From Streptomyces fildesensis (GTDB taxonomy: Bacteria > Actinomycetota > Actinomycetes > Streptomycetales > Streptomycetaceae), in the NCBI RefSeq assembly GCF_016107395.1, contig NZ_JAAIKO010000018.1:62001-126000 (forward strand): a stretch of DNA of 64,000 nucleotides, read 5' to 3'. Made by a program: the position numbers and the translations under genes. The notes beneath the pieces are model-generated. The model worked only from the letters and a program-made list of their open reading frames with translations. It did not search any database and was not told the DNA's origin. Positions within the stretch are counted from its first letter, which is position 1; every line of letters begins with the position of its first letter. Shown here piece by piece: positions 33,181 to 41,814 of this stretch.

Positions 33181-34029
33181 ATGCGTTCCACGTTCCGGAT
33201 GCTGCTCAGCGGATCGGCGGTGGCGCTGGCCACGTTGATCGTGCCGCTCGGGGTCGCCGGCGCCGGGCCGAAGGCCGAGGCGGTGGTCATAGGCGGCGAC
33301 CAGGTCGTCGCCGGGCAGCAGCCCTGGGTGGTGGCGCTGGCCAGCCGTGACCGTTTCGGACCGACGAGATCCGGCCAGTTCTGCGGCGGGGCGGTGGTCT
33401 CCGCCTCGACCGTGATCACCGCGGCGCACTGCTTCGGCCGCGATGTGCTCGGCGGGGACTGGCGGAACGCCCGGGATCTGCGCGTCATAGCCGGCCGGCT
33501 CGACCTCAGGGGCGTGAACGGCCAGGAAATACGGCTGCGACAGGTCCGGATCAACCCGGGATACGACCCGGTGACCCATGCCGGCGATGTGGCGGTCATC
33601 ACACTTGAGAAGCCGCTGCCCGCAGGTTCGGCCATCGCGATGGCGGGGGCGGGCGACCCGCAGGACTACCTGGCGGGCTCGAAGGCCCTCGTGTCCGGCT
33701 GGGGGGACACCACAGGCGCCGGGGCGTACTCACCGGTCCTGCGGTCCGCGGAGGTGGTGCTGCTCGACGACGCGGTCTGTCAGCGCGCCTACCCGGGCAA
33801 CGCGGACGGCACCTACCTCAGCAGGACCATGCTGTGCGCCGGGGAGCCGCAGGGCGGCAAGGACGCCTGCCAGGGCGACAGCGGCGGGCCGCTGGTCGTC
33901 GGCGGCAAGCTGGTCGGCCTGGTCTCCTGGGGCACCGGATGCGCCGAGGCCGGGCATCCCGGGGTCTACGCCCGGATCTCCGCGGTCCGCGCACTGGTCA
34001 CGAGCGCCATGGGCACCCGGCACCGTTGA
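33181..34029 (+). CDS. Secreted trypsin-like serine protease (S1A)
   Basis: 282 residues with a Sec signal (MRSTFRMLLSGSAVALATLI, cleavage near Ala-Gly-Ala). Peptidase S1 starts near VIGGDQVVAGQQPWVVALAS. Catalytic triad: His in TAAHC, Asp in AGDVAVITL, Ser in GDSGGPLV, with an Asp (DACQGD) at the base of the S1 pocket, giving trypsin-like Arg/Lys preference. Six cysteines pair as in trypsins. ATG 33181 has AGGAGG seven bases upstream; an in-frame ATG at 33133 precedes it and is rejected. Extracellular, possibly involved in development or nutrition. Resembles the S. coelicolor protease next to hrdB. Confidence 0.93.
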   Translation: MRSTFRMLLSGSAVALATLIVPLGVAGAGPKAEAVVIGGDQVVAGQQPWVVALASRDRFGPTRSGQFCGGAVVSASTVITAAHCFGRDVLGGDWRNARDLRVIAGRLDLRGVNGQEIRLRQVRINPGYDPVTHAGDVAVITLEKPLPAGSAIAMAGAGDPQDYLAGSKALVSGWGDTTGAGAYSPVLRSAEVVLLDDAVCQRAYPGNADGTYLSRTMLCAGEPQGGKDACQGDSGGPLVVGGKLVGLVSWGTGCAEAGHPGVYARISAVRALVTSAMGTRHR

Positions 34030-34043
34030 CGGGCCCGGAAGAG

Positions 34044-34087
34044 CCGACGGGCGGCCCGGCCCCTGGTGGGGTCCGGCCGCCCGTCGG
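34044..34087. terminator. Bidirectional hairpin
   Basis: CCGACGGGCGGCC (34044-34056) pairs perfectly with 34075-34087, with partial pairing inside the 18-base loop. It separates the protease gene from the convergent small gene. Confidence 0.85.
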
Positions 34088-34113
34088 TCCGAGCTCGTCG
34101 CAGGTGCGATGTG

Positions 34114-34344
34114 TCAGTGCTCGTCCTCGACCGTTTGCGCCGGGGTGTCGGTGAGTCGGCCGGTTTCGTCCTGTATTTCCGCAGCGATCTTCTTGAGTTC
34201 GGGCTCGAACTTGCGCCCGTGGTGCGCGCAGAAGAGCAGTTCGCCGCCACTGATGAGGACGACGCGCAGGTATGCCTGGGCGCCGCAACGGTCGCAGCGG
34301 TCCGCCGCCGTCAGCGGGCTCGCGGGGGTCAGAACTGTAGTCAC
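34114..34344 (-). CDS. Small conserved zinc-finger-like protein (DUF7455 type)
   Basis: 76 residues: MTTVLTPASPLTAADRCDRC and later LLFCAHHGRKFEPELKKIA. Cys17, Cys20 and the CxHH group near 39-42 make a likely zinc site. Small proteins of this shape are conserved next to parE or hrdB in many actinobacteria, and I recall the label DUF7455, but the function is unknown. GTG start with AAGAGG upstream. Convergent with the serine protease. Confidence 0.8.
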   Translation of the reverse strand: MTTVLTPASPLTAADRCDRCGAQAYLRVVLISGGELLFCAHHGRKFEPELKKIAAEIQDETGRLTDTPAQTVEDEH

Positions 34345-34750
34345 GTCGCCTCTTCTCTAGCTCGACGAGCTGTCGTACCAGGGTCAACATCCAACCAGGC
34401 CGAAAACGTTCCCGCTCGTGGCTTTTCCTCGAAATCTGACTTCGAAGTGACTGGATGCTACCTGTTGGTAGCTGATTGGCCTCTGATGCGTTAGTTGTCG
34501 CTTTTGGGGCGCTTGTCCGGTTGTGTCCACCGACTGGGTTGCCGGTTGTTGGTGAGGACGTGCCCGGAGCCTAAATGGTTCATGCCTCAATGGGAACGTG
34601 ACATGGGTATCACTCAAATGAGGTATCGAACGTACGATCGATACGGGGCTACTCTGGGGCCCGGATACCGGGTCGCGGCACAACCGGCGTACCAGGTCTC
34701 GGTACCCTCTCACCGACACAGCCGAAGAACTTTATCGAGGAGCTGCCCGC
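34345..34750. other. Intergenic region between the zinc-finger gene and parE
   Basis: 406 bp without a gene, relatively AT-rich. Contains the 6-bp inverted repeat GCTACC-TGTT-GGTAGC (34457-34472), the LexA-like box 34626-34641, a -10-like TACTCT (34650-34655) and the parE Shine-Dalgarno GAGGAG (34737-34742). Confidence 0.6.
34626..34641 (+). promoter_or_regulatory. Candidate LexA box over the parE promoter
   Basis: TCGAACGTACGATCGA fits TCGAAC-N4-GTTCGA at 11 of 12 positions. The -35 element of a promoter with -10 TACTCT at 34650-34655 would fall inside the box, so bound LexA would block it. This box also forms part of the longer inverted repeat GTATCGA...TCGATAC. Confidence 0.65.
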
Positions 34751-36874
34751 GTGACCGCCGAAACATCCGTGCCGTCCTCCGCGCTGCTGACGGGCGCAGA
34801 TCGCGACGGTTCCAACTACACCGCGCGGCATCTTCTTGTCCTCGAGGGGCTGGAGGCGGTCCGCAAGCGCCCCGGCATGTACATCGGGTCGACCGACAGC
34901 CGTGGCCTCATGCACTGCGTGTGGGAGATCATCGACAACTCCGTCGACGAGGCCCTCGGCGGTCACTGCGACCGCATCGAGGTCTTCCTGCACAGCGACT
35001 CCTCGGTCGAGGTCCGTGACAACGGCCGCGGCATCCCGGTCGACGTGGAGCCCAAGACCGGGCTGTCGGGCGTCGAGGTCGTGATGACCAAGCTGCACGC
35101 CGGCGGCAAGTTCGGCGGTGGCTCCTACGCGGCCTCCGGCGGCCTGCACGGTGTCGGCGCCTCGGTCGTCAACGCGCTGTCCGCCCGCCTCGACGTCGAG
35201 GTCGACCGGAGCGGTCACACGCACGCCATCAGCTTCCGGCGCGGTGTCCCCGGCTCCTTCTCCGGAGCGGGTCCCGACTCCTCCTTCGACGCGGCGAGTG
35301 GCCTGAACAAGTCGAAGAAGGTCCCCAGGGCCAGGACCGGCACCCGCGTCCGGTACTGGGCGGACCGCCAGATCTTCCTCAAGGACGCCAAGATCTCGCT
35401 GGAGAACCTCCACCAGCGCGCCCGCCAGACGGCCTTCCTGGTGCCGGGGCTGACCATCGTCGTCCGCGACGAGCGCGACCTGGAAGGTGACGGCAAGGCC
35501 GTCGAGGACGTCTTCCACTACGACGGCGGCATCAGCGAGTTCTGCGAGTACCTCTCCCAGGACAAGCCGATCTGCGACGTCCTGCGGCTGACCGGCAGCG
35601 GCAGCTTCAAGGAGACCGTCCCGGTCCTGGACGACCGCGGCCACATGACGGCGACCGAGGTCACCCGTGAGCTGGGCGTCGACATCGCGATGCGCTGGGG
35701 CACGGGGTACGACACCGTGTCGCGGTCGTTCGTGAACATCATCGCCACCCCCAAGGGCGGCACGCACGTCACGGGCTTCGAGCGGGCCATCACCAAGACC
35801 GTCAACGAGGTGCTGCGCTCCGCGAAGCTGCTGCGCGTCGCCGAGGACGACGTCGTCAAGGACGACGCCATGGAGGGTCTGACGGCGGTCGTCACCGTAC
35901 GGCTGGCCGAGCCGCAGTTCGAGGGCCAGACCAAGGAGGTGCTCGGCACCTCGGCCGCCAACCGGATCGTGGCCAACGTCGTGGCCAAGGAGCTCAAGGA
36001 GTTCCTGACCTCCGCCAAGCGCGACACGAAGCTCCAGGCGCGGGCGGTGCTGGAGAAGACCGTCGCCGCCGCGCGCACCCGCATCGCGGCCCGCCAGCAC
36101 AAGGACGCGCAGCGCCGGAAGACGGCGCTGGAGACCTCCTCGCTGCCGGCGAAGCTGGCGGACTGCCGCAGCGACGACGTGGACCGCACCGAGCTGTTCA
36201 TCGTCGAGGGCGACTCGGCACTCGGCACGGCCAAGGTGGCCCGGAACTCGGAGTTCCAGGCGCTGCTGCCGATCCGCGGCAAGATTCTGAATGTCCAGAA
36301 GTCGTCGGTGTCGGACATGCTGAAGAACGCCGAGTGCGGCGCGATCATCCAGGTGATAGGAGCCGGGTCGGGCCGGACCTTCGACATCGACCAGGCGCGC
36401 TACGGCAAGGTGATCTTCCTCGCGGACGCCGACGTCGACGGCGCGCACATCCGGTGCCTGCTGCTCACGCTGTTCCAGCGCTACATGCGTCCGATGGTCG
36501 AGCAGGGCAGGGTCTTCTCCGCCGTGCCGCCGCTGCACCGCGTCGAGCTCGTCCAGCCCAAGAAGGGGCAGGACAAGTACATCTACACCTACTCGGACAG
36601 CGAGCTGCGGCAGACGCTGCTCGACCTGCAGCGCCGGAACGTCCGCTACAAGGACGGCATCCAGCGCTACAAGGGGCTGGGTGAGATGGACGCCAACCAG
36701 CTCGCGGAGACCACGATGGACCCGCGCCACCGCACCCTGCGCCGGATCAACATCAGCGACCTCGAGGCCGCGGAGCAGGCGTTCGACCTGCTCATGGGCA
36801 ACGAGGTCGCACCGCGCAAGGAGTTCATCACCAACTCGGCGGCGACGCTCGACCGGTCCCGCATCGACGCCTAG
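34751..36874 (+). CDS. parE: DNA topoisomerase IV subunit B
   Basis: 707 residues. GHKL ATPase: YIGSTDSRGLMHCVWEIIDN with the catalytic Glu, then GRGIPVD, the GGSYAASGGLHGVGASV loop, and the TOPRIM metal motifs EGDSALG and DADVDGAHIRCLLLT, with PPLHRV near the end. It lacks the TOPRIM insert of proteobacterial GyrB. Together with ParC (45861-48311) it decatenates replicated chromosomes. Identified as ParE rather than GyrB because GyrB lies near dnaA in Streptomyces and because parC is also encoded in this window. GTG start with GAGGAG nine bases before. A strong stem-loop follows. Confidence 0.93.
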   Translation: MTAETSVPSSALLTGADRDGSNYTARHLLVLEGLEAVRKRPGMYIGSTDSRGLMHCVWEIIDNSVDEALGGHCDRIEVFLHSDSSVEVRDNGRGIPVDVEPKTGLSGVEVVMTKLHAGGKFGGGSYAASGGLHGVGASVVNALSARLDVEVDRSGHTHAISFRRGVPGSFSGAGPDSSFDAASGLNKSKKVPRARTGTRVRYWADRQIFLKDAKISLENLHQRARQTAFLVPGLTIVVRDERDLEGDGKAVEDVFHYDGGISEFCEYLSQDKPICDVLRLTGSGSFKETVPVLDDRGHMTATEVTRELGVDIAMRWGTGYDTVSRSFVNIIATPKGGTHVTGFERAITKTVNEVLRSAKLLRVAEDDVVKDDAMEGLTAVVTVRLAEPQFEGQTKEVLGTSAANRIVANVVAKELKEFLTSAKRDTKLQARAVLEKTVAAARTRIAARQHKDAQRRKTALETSSLPAKLADCRSDDVDRTELFIVEGDSALGTAKVARNSEFQALLPIRGKILNVQKSSVSDMLKNAECGAIIQVIGAGSGRTFDIDQARYGKVIFLADADVDGAHIRCLLLTLFQRYMRPMVEQGRVFSAVPPLHRVELVQPKKGQDKYIYTYSDSELRQTLLDLQRRNVRYKDGIQRYKGLGEMDANQLAETTMDPRHRTLRRINISDLEAAEQAFDLLMGNEVAPRKEFITNSAATLDRSRIDA

Positions 36875-36892
36875 CCGCACCCGCAGGCCGAC

Positions 36893-36928
36893 CGGTGCTC
36901 CCCCACCCCCCAGGGTGGGGGAGCACCG
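36893..36928 (+). terminator. parE terminator hairpin
   Basis: Perfect 16-bp stem CGGTGCTCCCCCACCC (36893-36908) with 36913-36928, and a CCCA loop. Confidence 0.93.
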
Positions 36929-37070
36929 CTGCTTTCACAGGTCGTCGGATATGCCTACCGGCACGGCATCACCTGATGGGGTGAACGTTTCAGCTTGATG
37001 GCACCGGATCTTCCCACTCTGTCCATGCTTGGGCGCACGGCCAATTGGCTTGTGAAGCGAGGAGAGTTCG

Positions 37071-37541
37071 GTGGACAAGCACGACGGGGGCGACCCGGGC
37101 GCGCTGCGGGTGGACGACCCCTGGTACGACGCCCTGGCCGCCGGTCTCTGGGTTCCGGACCCGACGACGCCGGCACCGTCACCCGTGCCGGCGCCGTCTG
37201 CGGCGCCCGTCGCGGGGGCGGAGCAGGACCGGGCCGCGGTCTACCTGGAGGTGCAGCAGAGCGCCGCGTTCCAGGAAGTGCGCGGCCAGTACCGCCGGTT
37301 CGCCTTTCCGGCGGTCGCGGCCTTCCTCGCCTGGTATCTGCTCTACGTGGTGGCGGCCACGGTGGCGCCGGGTCTGATGAGCCGCCCGGTGGCCGGTGAG
37401 CTCAATGTGGCGATGGTGGCGGGACTGGCGCAGTTCGCCACGACGTTCCTGCTGACCTGGGCCTACTCACGGCATGCGCGGCTGCGCAGGGACCGGGCGG
37501 CGCTCGACCTGCGCTGGGACACCCAGGAGCGGATGCGCTGA
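37071..37541 (+). CDS. DUF485 membrane protein (symporter partner)
   Basis: 156 residues. Residues about 60-156 contain two transmembrane helices (FPAVAAFLAWYLLYVVAATV and MVAGLAQFATTFLLTWAYSR), typical of DUF485/YjcH. Pro/Ala-rich N-terminus. Such proteins always accompany acetate-type symporters; here its stop shares one base with the symporter start (TGATG), so it is coupled with the next gene. Function probably assembly or activity of the transporter. GTG start with GGAGAG upstream. Confidence 0.88.
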   Translation: MDKHDGGDPGALRVDDPWYDALAAGLWVPDPTTPAPSPVPAPSAAPVAGAEQDRAAVYLEVQQSAAFQEVRGQYRRFAFPAVAAFLAWYLLYVVAATVAPGLMSRPVAGELNVAMVAGLAQFATTFLLTWAYSRHARLRRDRAALDLRWDTQERMR

Positions 37542-39166
37542 TGGTCCGGTACCTGGCAGATCCGGCGAACGAGCACCAGGGGCTCGCTCTCGTCCTGTTC
37601 ACGATCTTCGTGTCCGTCACCCTGGCCATCACCGCCTGGGCGGGCCGGCGACGCAGCTCGTCGGTCGAGTTCTTCGCCGGGGGCCGGCTCTTCTCCCCCA
37701 TGGAGAACGGTTTCGCCATCGCGGGCGACTACATGTCGGCGGCGTCGTTCCTCGGCATCTCCGGTCTCATCGCGCTCTTCGGCTACGACGGCCTGCTGTA
37801 CTCGGTCGGCTTCCTGGTCGCCTGGCTCGTCGTCCTCATGCTCGTCGCGGAACTCGTCCGCAACTGCGGCCGCTACACCCTCGCCGATGTGCTCTCCGCC
37901 CGGATGCGGCAGCGGCCCGTCCGGATCGCGGCCGGCACCTCCTCGGTCATCGTCTCGGTGCTCTACCTGGTCGCGCAGATGGTCGGTGCGAGCAGCCTGG
38001 TGGCGCTGCTGCTCGGCGGGCAGGGCGGCGCGTCCCGGACCTGGACGGTGATCGGGGTCGGCGGCCTGATGGTCGTCTACGTCTCGTTCGGCGGCATGCG
38101 CGCGACGACGTGGATCCAGATCGTCAAGACCGTGCTGCTGATGGGCGGCACCATCACGCTCGTCGTGCTGGTGCTGATCCGCTTCCACGGCGATCTGAAC
38201 GGCCTGCTGCGTTCCGCGGCGGCCGGCAGCGGACACGGCAGCGCCTTCCTGGCGCCCGGCCTCAAGTACGGCGGGAGCTGGACCTCGAAGCTGGACTTCA
38301 TCAGCCTCGGGATCGCCCTGGTGCTCGGCACGGCCGGGCTGCCGCACATCCTGTCGCGCTTCTACACGGTGCCCACCGCCCGTTCCGCCCGCCGGTCGGT
38401 GGTCTGGGCGATCGGGCTGATCGGCTCCTTCTACCTGATGACGATCGTCCTCGGCTTCGGCGCCGCGGCGGTCGTGGGCTCGGACGCCGTACGCACCTCC
38501 AACGCGGCCGGCAACACCGCCGTACCGCTGCTGGCCCAGGATCTGGGCGGGGGAGCCGGTTCCACAGGTGGAACGGTTCTGTTCGCCGTCGTCGGCGCGG
38601 TGGCCTTCGCGACGATCCTGGCGGTGGTCGCCGGGATCACCCTGGCCTCGTCCGCCTCGGTAGCGCATGACCTGTACGCCACGCTGCGCCGCAGCGGGAA
38701 GCACGCGGGCCCCGCGTCCGGGAACGACGAGGTGCGGGTGGCGCGCTTCGCCGCGGTCGGGATCGGCGCGGTGGCGATCGCGCTGAGCCTGTTCGCGCAG
38801 GGGCAGAACATCGCGTTCCTCGTGGGCCTCGCCTTCGCGGTGGCCGCCTCGGCGAACCTGCCCGCGCTGCTGTTCTCCCTGTTCTGGCCCCGTTTCACCA
38901 CCCGGGGAACGGTCTGCGCGATCTACGGCGGGCTGATCCCCGCACTGCTCCTCGTCGTGCTGTCGCCCGTCGTCTCCGGACGGCCCGACGCCCTCTTCCC
39001 CGGTGTGGACTTCCATCTCTTCCCGCTGGAGAACCCGGGACTGGTCTCCATCCCGCTGGGCTTCCTGGCGGGCTGGCTGGGCACCGTGCTCTTCCCGGAA
39101 CCCGGGGACGGGGCCAAGTTCGCGGAGACGGAGGTCCGTTCCCTCACCGGCGCCGGAGCGGTGTGA
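37541..39166 (+). CDS. Solute:sodium symporter, ActP/acetate type
   Basis: 541 residues, about 13 transmembrane helices. Seen: FFAGGRLFSPMENGFAIAGD and YMSAASFLGISGLIALFGYD, characteristic of sodium/acetate permeases (ActP), and later LGTAGLPHILSRFYTVPTAR. Imports short-chain monocarboxylates, such as acetate, with sodium or protons. Directly coupled to the DUF485 gene upstream. Convergent with the two-component system, which may regulate it; that regulatory link is inference. Confidence 0.92.
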   Translation: MVRYLADPANEHQGLALVLFTIFVSVTLAITAWAGRRRSSSVEFFAGGRLFSPMENGFAIAGDYMSAASFLGISGLIALFGYDGLLYSVGFLVAWLVVLMLVAELVRNCGRYTLADVLSARMRQRPVRIAAGTSSVIVSVLYLVAQMVGASSLVALLLGGQGGASRTWTVIGVGGLMVVYVSFGGMRATTWIQIVKTVLLMGGTITLVVLVLIRFHGDLNGLLRSAAAGSGHGSAFLAPGLKYGGSWTSKLDFISLGIALVLGTAGLPHILSRFYTVPTARSARRSVVWAIGLIGSFYLMTIVLGFGAAAVVGSDAVRTSNAAGNTAVPLLAQDLGGGAGSTGGTVLFAVVGAVAFATILAVVAGITLASSASVAHDLYATLRRSGKHAGPASGNDEVRVARFAAVGIGAVAIALSLFAQGQNIAFLVGLAFAVAASANLPALLFSLFWPRFTTRGTVCAIYGGLIPALLLVVLSPVVSGRPDALFPGVDFHLFPLENPGLVSIPLGFLAGWLGTVLFPEPGDGAKFAETEVRSLTGAGAV

Positions 39167-39167
39167 C

Positions 39168-39210
39168 GCGGCGGCGGAACGGCCCGTGCACCGGGTCAGT
39201 CCGCCGCCGC
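39168..39210. terminator. Hairpin between symporter and response regulator
   Basis: GCGGCGGCGGA (39168-39178) pairs with TCCGCCGCCGC (39200-39210). The right arm lies in the last codons of the response-regulator gene. Confidence 0.6.
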
Positions 39211-39888
39211 CCAGGCGTAGCGGTGCTCGGGGCGGCCGGTGTCGCCGTACTTGAGGGTCAGGCCGATCCGCCCGGCCTGCTCCAGGTACTTCAGATAGCG
39301 CTGCGCCGTGGAGCGGCTCAACCCGGCCAGCTCGGCGACCTCATGGGCGGACAGCGGATGCCCGGCCTCGCGCAGCACCCGCCGTATCAGTTCCGCGGTC
39401 GGCGCCGAGTGGCCCTTGGGCAGTTCGGCCGAGGCCGCTCCCGCCGTCCGCAGCGCACCGAAGATCCGGTCGACCTGCTCCTGGCCGGCCTCGCCGCCCC
39501 CGCCGACCCCGTCCAGGGTGCGGCGCAGCGCCGCGTACCCGTCGAGCTTGGCCCGCAGCCCGGCGAACGTGAACGGCTTGACCAGGTACTGCAGCGCGCC
39601 GTACCGCATCGCGGCCTGGACGGTCGCGACATCGCGGGCGGCGGTCACCATGATCACGTCGGCGTGGTGGCCGAGCTGCCGCAGCCGGCGGATCAGCGTC
39701 AGGCCCGTCTCGTCCGGCAGATAGTGGTCGAGCAGGATCAGGTCGATCCGGGTGCGCTCCAGGGTCGCCAGCGCGTGGGCGGCGGTATGGGCGCGGCCGG
39801 CCACCCGGAAGCCGGGGACCTTCGCCACGTAGGCCGCGTTGATCTCGGCGACGCGGAAGTCGTCGTCCACGACCAGTACCTCGATCAT
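39196..39888 (-). CDS. Response regulator, CitB/DcuR type
   Basis: 230 residues. Receiver domain with acidic pocket VVDDDFRVAEI (about 5-15), phosphoacceptor Asp in LILLDHYLPDETG (about 57) and conserved Lys in LVKPF (about 106). C-terminal helix-turn-helix: LSAHEVAELAGLSRSTAQRY. Citrate/C4-dicarboxylate type regulators control carboxylate transport genes. Its start overlaps the histidine-kinase stop by ATGA, so one operon. Likely targets include the symporter or the ABC operon on the other side. Confidence 0.93.
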   Translation of the reverse strand: MIEVLVVDDDFRVAEINAAYVAKVPGFRVAGRAHTAAHALATLERTRIDLILLDHYLPDETGLTLIRRLRQLGHHADVIMVTAARDVATVQAAMRYGALQYLVKPFTFAGLRAKLDGYAALRRTLDGVGGGGEAGQEQVDRIFGALRTAGAASAELPKGHSAPTAELIRRVLREAGHPLSAHEVAELAGLSRSTAQRYLKYLEQAGRIGLTLKYGDTGRPEHRYAWAAAD

Positions 39889-41567
39889 CGTGTCTCCCTT
39901 GCGCCGGTGAGCTCCGTGAGCGCGGCGAGCTGATCGCGTTCGGTGGGGTGGCCGGTCAGGCGGCCGCTGACGTCCTCCGCGACGAGAGCCTCCGGCAGCA
40001 CCACGGTGAAGACCGCGCCGCCGCCCGCACGGGCGGTGACCCGGGCGATGCCGCCGTACCGCTCGGCGAGCCGCCTGACCAGCGCCAGGCCCAGCCCCCG
40101 GCCGCGGTGCGCGGGCCGCTCCTTCGTGGACCAGCCTTCGGTGAAGATGAGGTCGCGGGCCTCGGGCGGCACCCCGGGGCCGGTGTCGGAGACCCGCAGG
40201 ACAGCGGTGGTGTCCTCCTCGGTCCGCAGCTCGATCTCCACGAAGGAGTCGGCGGTGCGGTGCGCGGACGCCGCATCCAGGGCGTTGTCGATGAGGTTGC
40301 CCAGCACGGTCACCAGATCGCGTGGATCGACCACCCGGTCGGGCAGCCCGGTCGCGGCGGAGATCCGCAGGGCGACCCCGCGTTCGGCGGCGATGGCCGC
40401 CTTGCCGACCAGCAGGGCGGATAGCAGCGGGTCCCGCACCTGCTCGGCGATCTGCTCCGCGGACGACCGGTGGGTGTCGGCGACCTCCACGACGAATTCC
40501 ACCGCCTCGTCGTGCAGGCCCAGTTCCAGCAGGCCCAGCAGGGTGTGCAGCCGGTTGGCGTGTTCGTGGTCCTGGGCGCGCAGCGCGTCCAGCAGCCCGT
40601 GGGTGCTGTCCAGCTCCCGGCCGAGCAGCTCCAGTTCCGTACGGTCGCGCAGGGTGGCGACCGCGCCGCCGTCACCGGTCGGCATCCGGTTGGTGACCAG
40701 CACCCGGCCGCCGCTCACCGTCAGCAGGTCGGTGCCCTCGACCCGGCCGGTCAGGACGTCCGTGGTGCGGCCCGGCGGCAGGACGTCGTCCAGGACGTGT
40801 CCGGTGGCGTCGGGGCCGAGCCCGAGCAGCCGCCCGGCCTCGTCGTTGACCAGCCGGATCCTGCCCTGCCGGTCGAGCGCCACGACGCCCTCCCGGATGC
40901 CGTGCAGCATCGCCTCGCGCTCGTCGAGCAGCGAGGAGATGTCGGCGAACGCGAGCCCGTGGGTGCGGCGCTGCAGCCTTCGGGAGCCGCCGATCGCGGC
41001 CAGCACACCCACCGCGAGCGCGGCGGCCGCGTACAGCAGCAGCCCAGGGACCGCGCCCAGCAGCCGGTCGCGGACGCTGTCGTAGGCGATGCCGACGGAG
41101 ACCGCGCCGACGATCCGGCCGCTGCTGTCGCGCAGCGGCACCTTCCCCCGGGCGCTGCGGCCCAGGGTGCCGTTGTCGATCTGCATGACCTCCTGACCGG
41201 CCAGCGCCTCGCCGGGATCGGTGGAGACATGCTCACCGATCCGGTCCTCCGTCGTGTGCGACCAGCGCGTTCCGTTGAGGTCCATCACGACGACGTACTC
41301 GGCCCGGGTGGCGTGGCGGATGCGCTCGGCCTCGGCCTGGACCGGCCCGTCGGGGGTGGGCTCCGAGGTGAGCAGCGAATCCGCGATCTGCGGTTCGGCC
41401 GCGGCGGTCTGCGCGATGGACAGGGCGCGACGCATCGCCTGGTCGTCGAGCTGGTGGCTCAGCGGCGCCAGGAAGAGCCCGGTGGCCAGCACGGTGACAC
41501 CCGTGGTGATCGCGACCTGGGTCAGCAGAACCTGTGCGGAGACGCGACGCGGCCACCGGATGCGCAT
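39885..41567 (-). CDS. Membrane sensor histidine kinase, CitA/DcuS type
   Basis: 560 residues from the ATG at 41567. Transmembrane helix near residues 12-35, an extracytoplasmic sensor domain (about 40-180), second helix (GAVPGLLLYAAAALAVGVLA), PAS domain, then the SpoOB-like dimer helix with phosphoacceptor His in QDHEHANRLHTLLGLLELG and an HATPase_c domain (NLIDNALDAA, DTGPGVPPE, GRGLGLALVRRL). Such kinases sense carboxylates outside the cell. AAGGAG seven bases before the ATG. ATGA overlap with the regulator gene. Divergent from the ABC importer operon with an inverted repeat between them. Confidence 0.93.
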   Translation of the reverse strand: MRIRWPRRVSAQVLLTQVAITTGVTVLATGLFLAPLSHQLDDQAMRRALSIAQTAAAEPQIADSLLTSEPTPDGPVQAEAERIRHATRAEYVVVMDLNGTRWSHTTEDRIGEHVSTDPGEALAGQEVMQIDNGTLGRSARGKVPLRDSSGRIVGAVSVGIAYDSVRDRLLGAVPGLLLYAAAALAVGVLAAIGGSRRLQRRTHGLAFADISSLLDEREAMLHGIREGVVALDRQGRIRLVNDEAGRLLGLGPDATGHVLDDVLPPGRTTDVLTGRVEGTDLLTVSGGRVLVTNRMPTGDGGAVATLRDRTELELLGRELDSTHGLLDALRAQDHEHANRLHTLLGLLELGLHDEAVEFVVEVADTHRSSAEQIAEQVRDPLLSALLVGKAAIAAERGVALRISAATGLPDRVVDPRDLVTVLGNLIDNALDAASAHRTADSFVEIELRTEEDTTAVLRVSDTGPGVPPEARDLIFTEGWSTKERPAHRGRGLGLALVRRLAERYGGIARVTARAGGGAVFTVVLPEALVAEDVSGRLTGHPTERDQLAALTELTGARETR

Positions 41568-41743
41568 GCGGTCTCCTTCTGCTGTGGTGATGTGCGGTGA
41601 TAACGGATGATTCACAACGGTTCGCTGCCACGGCGTGCCGCCGTGTCCCGGCTGTGAACGCAACGTAAACGCCATAGAGGCGGATGCCCACCCTCCGTTT
41701 CGCTTTCGTTGTGCGGGAGCGAGCAAAACGAGCAGAACAGCGG

Positions 41744-41773
41744 TTGTGAGCAGAAGGCGCCCTGTGCTCACAA
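41744..41773. promoter_or_regulatory. Inverted repeat upstream of the ABC importer operon
   Basis: TTGTGAGCA (41744-41752) and TGCTCACAA (41765-41773) form a perfect 9-bp inverted repeat with 12 bases between. It lies 28 bp upstream of the -10 TAGCGT (41801-41806) of the leaderless ATP-binding gene, a position suited to an activator such as the neighbouring response regulator. Confidence 0.6.
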
Positions 41774-41814
41774 GGCTGCCGCCACGACCCGGGCCGCGCC
41801 TAGCGTCCCGCCCC

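Noticed and set aside
34649..36880. Long minus-strand open frame opposite parE
   Set aside because: Antisense artefact; parE is unambiguous.
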